Both the position numbers and the translations under genes were made by a program. From Hyphomicrobiales bacterium (GTDB lineage: Bacteria > Pseudomonadota > Alphaproteobacteria > Rhizobiales > Aestuariivirgaceae): a DNA stretch of 20,256 nt. The first letter of the stretch is position 1, and each line of letters starts with the position of its first letter. Under the pieces are notes generated by a model that did not search any database, was not told the DNA's origin, and saw nothing but the letters and a program-made list of their open reading frames with translations. The stretch spans positions 1-20,256 of the forward strand of contig JABDJG010000416.1 of NCBI GenBank assembly GCA_013002595.1, in the 5' to 3' direction. Positions 15,698-20,256 of this stretch are shown here, one piece after another.

Positions 15698-15952
15698 AAC
15701 ACGACGTATCGCAACAAGAATTTTCAAGGAGGTCGACAGACCAAAGACAACGCCACTGTCTCGAAAGGACTCTCGGAGCAGTGGCAACCGGAAGGCGCGG
15801 AGGATCCCCCCTCTCACGATGACCTCTCTGTTCTTCGCGCCTTCCACCCATATCCCGCAGTGCCGTGGCCCTCCCCCCTCCCACATCTGCATGCCACGGC
15901 ACTAAACCTGAAGACGCGAAGCTCTCCCCCTGGCTTCGCGTCTTTGCTTTTT
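15698..15952 (+). ncRNA. Candidate trans-acting small RNA with C-rich (anti-Shine-Dalgarno-like) loops
   Basis: Four consecutive perfect hairpins occur on the plus strand. A: GCCACTG/CAGTGGC (15752-15758 with 15779-15785). B: GGAAGGCGCG/CGCGCCTTCC (15790-15799 with 15836-15845), loop containing ATCCCCCCTCTC. C: 11 pairs, 15859-15869 with 15893-15903, loop containing CCTCCCCCCTCCC. D: 11 pairs, 15911-15921 with 15934-15944, loop CTCTCCCCCTGG, followed by TGCTTTTT, a rho-independent terminator. C-rich loops complementary to ribosome binding sites are known in alphaproteobacterial sRNA families such as alpha-r14; I cannot assign this one to a family. The 5' part contains AAGGAGG (15726-15732), which could pair with the CCTCC of loop C. 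The 5' end is inferred from the promoter, the 3' end from the terminator. No convincing reading frame is present. Confidence 0.72.
15911..15952 (+). terminator. Rho-independent terminator of the small RNA
   Basis: AAGACGCGAAG (15911-15921) pairs perfectly with CTTCGCGTCTT (15934-15944) around a 12-base loop, followed by TGC and five T. The T-run lies on the plus strand only, which sets the direction. It also insulates the znuA promoter 30 bases downstream. Confidence 0.85.
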
Positions 15953-15981
15953 GACGATGGCCTCACGCGCCCGCATGGCCA

Positions 15982-16011
15982 TTGACCAATTGCTTCAGGC
16001 ATTTTTGTTAT
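15982..16011 (+). promoter_or_regulatory. Predicted znuA promoter
   Basis: TTGACC (15982-15987) and TGTTAT (16006-16011) are 18 bases apart, a good match to sigma-70 elements. Predicted start near 16018 gives a leader of about 25 bases. The -10 lies inside the Zur-like palindrome, so a bound repressor would block polymerase. Confidence 0.5.
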
Positions 16012-16030
16012 GTTATAACATTACAAAAAT
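16001..16030. promoter_or_regulatory. Zur-type operator (30-bp near-perfect palindrome) before znuA
   Basis: The core ATGTTATAACAT (16010-16021) is a perfect 12-base dyad. The arms ATTTTTGT and ACAAAAAT extend it to 30 bases with a single mismatched pair (T16009/T16022). The core agrees with the known proteobacterial Zur consensus built on TGTTATANTATAACA. It ends 12 bases before the start codon of a zinc-uptake protein and covers the predicted -10, so zinc-dependent repression is expected. Confidence 0.75.
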
Positions 16031-16042
16031 GGATACAGTCTA

Positions 16043-17017
16043 ATGAAATACCCGCTGCCAAAATCGGTCATGGGACTTGTACTGAGTGCGTTGTTTGCGG
16101 CAACGGTTCAGGCTCAACCGAAAGTCGCCGCGTCCATCAAGCCCGTTCATGCCCTGGTATCTGCCGTTATGGGTGAAACCGGTGCACCGGGGCTCATCTT
16201 CCGCGGCAACACATCCCCCCATCACATGGCTCTAAGACCATCGCAGCAAAGAATGATCGAGGACGCCGGCATCATTTTTTACATTGGCCCTGGTCTGGAG
16301 GGTCCGCTGGAGAAACCGTTCAGTCGGCGCGCGGCATCCGGCGCCAGAATTGTTGCACTCATCGAAGCGCCTGGACTGCAGCTGCTGCCGATCCGCGAAA
16401 GCAGCATCTGGCCCCACATCGAACATGGCGATCATGACGATCACGCTGACCATGACGATCACGCTGACCATGACGATCACGCTGAAGATGGCGCCCATGA
16501 CCAGCACATCTGGCTTGACCCACGAAACGCCAGGGCGATGACAATGCAAATCGCCGATGTTTTGGCAAAGGCCGACCCGGCCAATGCCGCCACCTACCGG
16601 TCTAATGCCAAACTTTTCAGCGGCGAGTTGAACAGGCTTGAGACCGGCATCACCACCCGTCTCGGCCCGGTACGCTCAAAACCCTTCATCGTTTTTCATG
16701 ATGGCTATCAGTATTTCGAAAAGCGCTTTGCCCTCAATGCTGCCGGTGCGATCGCAGCCGACCCGGACAAGCGTCCTGGCGTCCGGCGCCTGCGCGACAT
16801 CCGGCGGGTAATTGCCGAACGCGGTGCCGTTTGCGTCTTTGCCGAGCCGCAGTTCGAAGTCAGCTATGTAGCCACAGTGATCGAAGGCACCAGCGCCCGC
16901 GCCGCTCAGCTCGACCCGATCGGCGCAACAGCGCAATCCGGCAGCAACGCCTACATCACCATGATGACCGTGATGGCTGACAGCATTGCCAATTGCCTGG
17001 GCCCTGCCGACCAATAA
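16043..17017 (+). CDS. znuA: Zinc ABC transporter periplasmic substrate-binding protein
   Basis: A 324-residue cluster A-I metal-binding protein for high-affinity zinc uptake. Residues 1-24 are a Sec signal peptide (cleavage near VQA-Q). Predicted zinc ligands are His60 (SPHHMALRPS), His155 (DQHIWLDP) and His219 (VFHDGYQYFE), with an acidic residue in the AEPQFE region. A histidine/aspartate-rich loop at residues 125-155 has about ten histidines, typical of zinc-specific ZnuA, and includes three HDDHAD repeats. No znuB or znuC is adjacent; the next gene is an FAD oxidoreductase, so this is an orphan gene whose permease must lie elsewhere. A Zur-type operator precedes it. The ribosome binding site is weak (GGA nine bases upstream). 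Confidence 0.93.
   Translation: MKYPLPKSVMGLVLSALFAATVQAQPKVAASIKPVHALVSAVMGETGAPGLIFRGNTSPHHMALRPSQQRMIEDAGIIFYIGPGLEGPLEKPFSRRAASGARIVALIEAPGLQLLPIRESSIWPHIEHGDHDDHADHDDHADHDDHAEDGAHDQHIWLDPRNARAMTMQIADVLAKADPANAATYRSNAKLFSGELNRLETGITTRLGPVRSKPFIVFHDGYQYFEKRFALNAAGAIAADPDKRPGVRRLRDIRRVIAERGAVCVFAEPQFEVSYVATVIEGTSARAAQLDPIGATAQSGSNAYITMMTVMADSIANCLGPADQ
16433..16486 (+). repeat. Three tandem 18-bp units inside znuA
   Basis: The unit CATGACGATCACGCTGAC occurs three times (16433-16450, 16451-16468, 16469-16486), the third differing at its last base. Each encodes HDDHAD in the metal-binding loop. Near-identity at DNA level indicates recent slippage-type expansion, so copy number may vary between strains. 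Confidence 0.92.
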
Positions 17018-17092
17018 AATTGGCCACTTCCTTCGCCTGCCATAGCTCTGATAAGAACAATCCCGACACCGGATAGGGAGGGGAACGCTCAG

Positions 17093-18307
17093 ATGAAATT
17101 GCCGCCGATCGAGACCGAGCCAAAAAAAGCCAGCTACGACGTCGTCATCGTCGGCGGCGCCATGATCGGTTCTTCCGTTGCCTGGCATCTGTCGAACAAT
17201 CCCGACTTCAACGGCAGCGTCCTGGTGGTCGAACGCGACCCGACTTATGAATGGTCCTCGACCACCCACACCAACAGCTGCACCCGCCAGCAATTCTCCA
17301 ACGAGATCAACGTCAGGATTTCGCAGTATGGTGTCGAATGCATCAAGAACTTCCGCGACTATCTCGGCGGCGACCCGGACATCCCCGATATCCCGTTGCA
17401 CAGTTACGGCTATATGTATCTGGCCGGAGATGAAAAACTGGCCAACATTCTGCGCGAGAACCAGAAACTCCAGGAAAGCCTGGGCGCCGGCACCCGCATC
17501 ATGACTCCCGACGAGATCGCCGCCGAGTACCCGTTCTACAATCTCGATGGCATCATTTTGGGGTCCCACAACCCGCTCAATGAAGGCTATTTCGAGGGCT
17601 CATCGATGTTCGACTGGTGGCGCCGCAAGGCCCGCCAGAACGGCGTTGAATATCTCACCAACGAAGTCGTTGCGATGACAAGGAGCCCCAACAAGGTTGA
17701 AAGCGTTACGCTTAAATCCGGCGAAGTAATCGCCTGCGGCAAGGTCATCAATGCCTCGGGGCCGCGTGCTGTCCTGACCGCCCGCATGGCCGGCCTCGAG
17801 GTGCCGGTCGAACCACGCCGCCGCCACACCTTCATCTTCGATTGCCAGGAACCGCTTGGCCAGGACCTGCCGCTGACCATCGATCCGGCCGGCGCCCACA
17901 TGCGCACCGACGGCGAATACTATCTGGCCGGCTGCCCGCCGCTGGAAGACCCGGCCGCCGACTATGATGATTTCGAGATCGATCATTCGCATTGGGAAGA
18001 GACCGTCTGGCCGATCCTGGCAAATCGGGTACCGGCCTTCGAGGCGGTCAAGCTGATCAACACATGGGTCGGCCATTACGCCTTCAACACCCTCGACCAG
18101 AACGCCATCATCGGCCCATCCAGCGAGGTTACCAACTTCATCTTCGTAAACGGCTTTTCAGGCCACGGCTTCCAGCAGTCTCCGGCCATGGGCCGCGGCG
18201 TATCCGAACTCGTCACCTACGAAGAATTCCGAACCCTCGATCTGTCCCCGCTCGGCTACGACCGCATAGAGCGCAATGAGCCTTTCCTGGAAAAGGCGGT
18301 TATCTGA
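17093..18307 (+). CDS. FAD-dependent oxidoreductase of the DAO/DadA-like family
   Basis: A 404-residue flavoprotein expected to oxidise an amine or amino acid. The FAD-binding strand-loop DVVIVGGAMIGSSVAWHL (residues 16-33) has GGAxxG in place of strict GxGxxG, as is common in this subgroup. The ribose-binding acid lies in VVERDPTYEWSS, and RQQFSNEINVRIS follows, a subgroup hallmark. A C-terminal FVNGFSGHGFQQSPAMGRGVSEL segment closes the FAD site. It resembles sarcosine oxidase beta, dimethylglycine dehydrogenase-like and FOXRED1-like proteins; the substrate is unknown. GGGAGGGG at 17076-17083 is the ribosome binding site. It follows znuA by 75 bases and converges with the thioesterase gene. 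Confidence 0.88.
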   Translation: MKLPPIETEPKKASYDVVIVGGAMIGSSVAWHLSNNPDFNGSVLVVERDPTYEWSSTTHTNSCTRQQFSNEINVRISQYGVECIKNFRDYLGGDPDIPDIPLHSYGYMYLAGDEKLANILRENQKLQESLGAGTRIMTPDEIAAEYPFYNLDGIILGSHNPLNEGYFEGSSMFDWWRRKARQNGVEYLTNEVVAMTRSPNKVESVTLKSGEVIACGKVINASGPRAVLTARMAGLEVPVEPRRRHTFIFDCQEPLGQDLPLTIDPAGAHMRTDGEYYLAGCPPLEDPAADYDDFEIDHSHWEETVWPILANRVPAFEAVKLINTWVGHYAFNTLDQNAIIGPSSEVTNFIFVNGFSGHGFQQSPAMGRGVSELVTYEEFRTLDLSPLGYDRIERNEPFLEKAVI

Positions 18308-18367
18308 ACAGTTTCGAGGTCGAGTCCCCGGCATTTGCAACTTTGGTGGCAGGGGCCGGTGCGCCGA

Positions 18368-18796
18368 TCAACCAACCAGCGCATATGTCCCGGTTGAAAA
18401 CGCCGACAGCTTGCCATTCTCCGACCCGGTGATCTCGGTATTGCAGAACACCATCGTCCGTCCTTGCCGCATGATCTTTGCTGTAAGAAGAGCGTCTTCA
18501 TTGGCAATCGGGCGCATGTAGTTGACGGTGAGGTCGACAGTGGTGAACGGCTTGAAGCCGCCGAGCGCCGAGCAGATCGCGATCACCATGGCGGTATCGG
18601 CACCGGTCAACAGCGCCTGGCCGCAGATCATGCCGCCGATCCGGCACAGCTTTTCATCGAACGGCATCCTGAGAATCGCGGATTGGGCTGACACCGTCTC
18701 AACCGACAGGTTGAGATCCTGAACCCACGGCGCAAAGACATCGCCAAGCAGCGCATCGGCATCGGCGCGGCTGAGGCCGGGTTCATCTTCTGTCAT
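18368..18796 (-). CDS. PaaI-type hot-dog thioesterase
   Basis: A 142-residue single hot-dog domain protein, probably an acyl-CoA thioesterase. The central helix and following strands read RIGGMICGQALLTGADTAMVIAI, with the catalytic-type aspartate at residue 67, then TTVDLTVNYMRPI and a final strand AFSTGTYALVG. The His/Asn that usually precedes GG in PaaI proteins is isoleucine here, a variant I associate with a divergent subfamily. An ATG four codons upstream is possible, but GGAG six bases before the ATG at 18796 favours this start. Divergent from the secreted-protein gene with 216 bases between. Confidence 0.82.
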   Translation of the reverse strand: MTEDEPGLSRADADALLGDVFAPWVQDLNLSVETVSAQSAILRMPFDEKLCRIGGMICGQALLTGADTAMVIAICSALGGFKPFTTVDLTVNYMRPIANEDALLTAKIMRQGRTMVFCNTEITGSENGKLSAFSTGTYALVG

Positions 18797-18890
18797 ATAA
18801 TGCTCCATTCAGTGTTGATTTTCCGGAAGTTCGACTGGACTGGGATTTCACATGTTACTTAGGGGCTGCACCCAAGAGCGCAAATCCATG

Positions 18891-18934
18891 ATGTGACATA
18901 ATGCACATCGCTCCGGCGTCGGACCACATACCCT
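18891..18934 (+). promoter_or_regulatory. Second Crp-like operator with class II promoter, before the secreted-protein gene
   Basis: The dyad ATGTG-N8-CACAT (18891-18908, containing TGTGA-N6-GCACA) matches the one at 15648 in 19 of 21 aligned positions. At identical spacing follows TACCCT (18929-18934) and TCGCAT, aligning 12 of 17 with the sRNA promoter. The predicted start is A18941, placing the dyad centre at -41.5 and leaving a 72-base leader. That leader has a GCCGGG/CCCGGC hairpin (18958-18990) just before the ribosome binding site. The site might also affect the divergent thioesterase gene. Confidence 0.55.
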
Positions 18935-19012
18935 CGCATAATCGTTATTGGCCCAAAGCCGGGACTCACTGCAGATAATCGAGACCCGGCAAATTAGCCG
19001 AAGGAGATTATT

Positions 19013-19423
19013 GTGAACAAGATAAGTTTGACCACCTGCGCATTTGCATTAGGCCTGTTGCTGCTGCCGACCGGCGAGGCGGCTGCCAAAGGTTGTGGCC
19101 ACGCCTGGGCAAAACCGGGAACATACACCATAAGCGGCAACTTCCGCGGCAAGGTCGAGAAGGCAGGCGCCCGCCTGACGTCGGATTGCCGGGTTAGCGT
19201 CCGGGTGCCGGGCGTTTTTTCCAACACAAAAGTTAAAAAGGCCGGCAAATGCCTGCGGTTCGGCTTCAAGGTTGACGGCGTCAAGAAAGCCTTCACGGCA
19301 AAATGGTGCAACAAGATCGGCTACATCCCTTGGAACGGAAAAACCATCCGCACCCAGGTCAAATTGGTCAAACGCGCGCTACATGCCGGCGGTGGCGCCA
19401 AGGCAAAACAGAACTTTAACTAG
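19013..19423 (+). CDS. Small secreted basic protein with four cysteines, unknown function
   Basis: A 136-residue protein I do not recognise. It starts at a GTG with an excellent AAGGAG six bases upstream. Residues 1-25 form a clear Sec signal peptide (MNKIS, hydrophobic stretch, GEAAA cleavage region). The mature part is about 110 residues, rich in lysine and arginine, with four cysteines (28, 59, 80, 99) that would allow two disulfides, and alternating hydrophobic/polar strands suggesting a small beta protein. The C-terminus is Gly/Ala/Lys-rich and likely flexible. The upstream region carries a predicted Crp-type promoter shared with the small RNA. A periplasmic or extracellular role is inferred from the signal peptide only. 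Confidence 0.82.
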   Translation: MNKISLTTCAFALGLLLLPTGEAAAKGCGHAWAKPGTYTISGNFRGKVEKAGARLTSDCRVSVRVPGVFSNTKVKKAGKCLRFGFKVDGVKKAFTAKWCNKIGYIPWNGKTIRTQVKLVKRALHAGGGAKAKQNFN

Positions 19424-19450
19424 CGCCTGCGGACAGGCCATCGATTCGGT

Positions 19451-20131
19451 TCAGCGATAGCGCGCCGGAAGGCGCATTTCGTAGACACTGAACTGGTACG
19501 GCATGTCCTCTTCAGCTCGAAATGCGGCTGGGCGGCGCTTGTGGCGTTTGCGGATGTCGTTGACCTCGCTGTCCAATCCCATTTGCTCAATCAGAATTCT
19601 AAGTTTGCCGGTTTGCAGCCCAAGCGCTTGCGCCGTTGGTTTACCGATCGAACCCCGCTTCTTTTCAACGGTCGCCAGAATCTTGTCGCGTGACACATCC
19701 CAGGGATCGAAGCTGAAATTTGCGCCCCAGCTGCGATTTTCATAGAGCGACATGATTTCGCGCGGACTGCTGACCAAAGTCGCTGTTTCGCTGTCGTAGG
19801 CAAAACCATGTGGCGTTTCGGCGACCACGGAAACCGTCGGCGCCAAGGCCTCATACAGATAAAACCGATAGCCCGCCTCCTGGTAGGGCCACAGCCCTGT
19901 CAGCCGGCCTCGCCAGCGCTCAAAGATCAAGTCGACAAACTCGACCCGGTAGTCGATGTCAATCCAGTCGTGATGATCAGCCCACCATTCAAGGGCCCAC
20001 AAGTGGATATGATTGTAGGCTGAGTGGGAATTGGGATGGTCACCTTCGAACATGAGCTCGGCTGCACAGCAACTCTCAAGAAACTCCGCCAACTCGGGAC
20101 ATCGCGCTTGTGTGAAAGTGACCAGAGACAT
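19451..20131 (-). CDS. Unrecognised protein with a Fis-like helix-turn-helix C-terminus
   Basis: A 226-residue protein with no family I can name. The N-terminal ~150 residues are rich in aromatic residues and histidine (SAYNHIHLWALEWW, HHDWIDIDYR, GLWPYQEAGYRFYLYEAL), which look like a compact alpha/beta domain. Residues about 150-195 read like a Fis-type DNA-binding unit: DKILATVEKKRGSIGKPTA, then QALGLQTGKLRILIEQMGL, followed by basic RKRHKRRPAAF. This HTH call is by eye. The ATG at 20131 is chosen because AAGGG lies six bases upstream; an in-frame TTG at 20152 would add seven residues. It converges with the secreted-protein gene 27 bases away and diverges from a possible FNR-like gene. Confidence 0.7.
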   Translation of the reverse strand: MSLVTFTQARCPELAEFLESCCAAELMFEGDHPNSHSAYNHIHLWALEWWADHHDWIDIDYRVEFVDLIFERWRGRLTGLWPYQEAGYRFYLYEALAPTVSVVAETPHGFAYDSETATLVSSPREIMSLYENRSWGANFSFDPWDVSRDKILATVEKKRGSIGKPTAQALGLQTGKLRILIEQMGLDSEVNDIRKRHKRRPAAFRAEEDMPYQFSVYEMRLPARYR

Positions 20132-20160
20132 ATGCAGCCCTTGCGAGAACAATTATTCAC

Positions 20161-20182
20161 AACGTCAGTGTAATGTGACGTT
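20161..20182. promoter_or_regulatory. Possible operator dyad AACGTCA-N8-TGACGTT
   Basis: Two perfect seven-base inverted arms separated by eight bases lie in the 74-base gap between the two divergent starts at 20131 and 20206. The location and size fit a dimeric regulator site acting on either gene. It does not match the FNR box (TTGAT-N4-ATCAA) or the Crp-like sites in this window. Confidence 0.35.
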
Positions 20183-20205
20183 TCCGGCTTGAATAGATCG
20201 CCGGC

Positions 20206-20256
20206 ATGTCAACCCGCGCACCAGCCGAATGTCCTGTTGCGTGCCAATCTTGCATC
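20206..20256 (+). CDS. Possible 5' end of an FNR-like regulator, cut by the window edge
   Basis: From ATG at 20206 the frame reads 17 codons, MSTRAPAECPVACQSCI, and stays open to the end. Cysteines in the pattern CxxxCxxC with Gln after the second resemble the N-terminal iron-sulfur segment of E. coli FNR (CAIHCQDC). No clear ribosome binding site is seen, and the rest of the gene is outside the window, so this is tentative. Confidence 0.35.
   Translation, partial: MSTRAPAECPVACQSCI

Noticed and set aside
15819..15905. 28-codon frame (ATG to TAA) inside the small RNA
   Set aside because: It spans the stems and C-rich loops, encodes a Pro/Cys/His-rich string, and the nearest GGAGG is about 15 bases upstream and paired in a stem. 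RNA structure explains the sequence better.
15957..15982. ATGGCC-N14-GGCCAT dyad before the znuA -35
   Set aside because: The stem is short with a long loop, and the stronger Zur palindrome just downstream explains regulation; noted only as a possible accessory element.
15814..16002. Minus-strand frames across the small-RNA region
   Set aside because: The terminator T-run and hairpin order fit plus-strand transcription, and these frames have no start signals or domains.
16676..17569. Open frame of 297 codons on the minus strand across znuA and the oxidoreductase
   Set aside because: It runs antisense to two well-supported genes and has no recognisable domain or ribosome binding site.

Overview
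The window looks like chromosomal DNA of a GC-rich alphaproteobacterium, probably of the Rhizobiales/Rhodobacterales sphere. This rests on the sdhC-sdhD-sdhA-sdhB order, an ethylmalonyl-CoA-pathway type mesaconyl-CoA hydratase directly upstream of sdh, DUF1330 and DUF429 genes, a CATCCCGGC-GAAA-GCCGGGATG palindrome of the kind scattered through alphaproteobacterial genomes, and codon use typical of that group. No insertion sequence, phage gene, CRISPR array, tRNA or rRNA was seen. Species cannot be named from the sequence alone.

Layout. Positions 1-253 hold nothing I can support. A short-chain dehydrogenase (minus) is divergent from a KefB/KefC-type cation/proton antiporter (plus, 1200-3002). 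A long minus-strand block follows: pirin, cytochrome P460, an unknown membrane protein coupled to sdhB, sdhA, sdhD, sdhC, then mesaconyl-CoA hydratase and a malyl-CoA lyase/thioesterase family protein. Transcription of this block runs from about 10.83 kb down to 3.0 kb, probably as several units. The plus-strand run from 11007 to 13826 encodes pyridoxal kinase, a DUF429 predicted nuclease, a PLP-dependent threonine/serine dehydratase and a DUF1330 protein. It converges, across the palindrome, on a minus-strand pair: a Crp-type regulator and a quinone oxidoreductase separated by one base.

The only long gene-free stretch, 15574-16042, is the most interesting part. It holds a candidate small RNA on the plus strand with four perfect stem-loops. 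Three of the loops are C-rich and resemble anti-Shine-Dalgarno sequence, and the last hairpin is a good rho-independent terminator. Upstream lies a Crp-like operator. The same operator, followed at identical spacing by the same core-promoter pattern, recurs at 18891 in front of a small secreted protein gene. Both sites centre at -41.5 from the predicted start, the classical class II activator position. The Crp-type regulator beside the RNA has the RExxxR recognition helix expected to read TGTGA half-sites. Regulator, RNA and secreted protein may therefore form one local regulon.

Downstream are an orphan znuA under a near-perfect Zur-type palindrome, an FAD-dependent oxidoreductase, a PaaI-type thioesterase (minus), the small secreted basic protein, an unrecognised protein with a Fis-like C-terminus (minus), and at the right edge what may be the first 17 codons of an FNR-like regulator.

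Metabolically, the sdh/mch/mcl block joins acetyl-CoA assimilation (mesaconyl-CoA hydration, malyl-CoA turnover) to the TCA cycle at succinate. All functional calls come from reading motifs by eye; no database search was possible.
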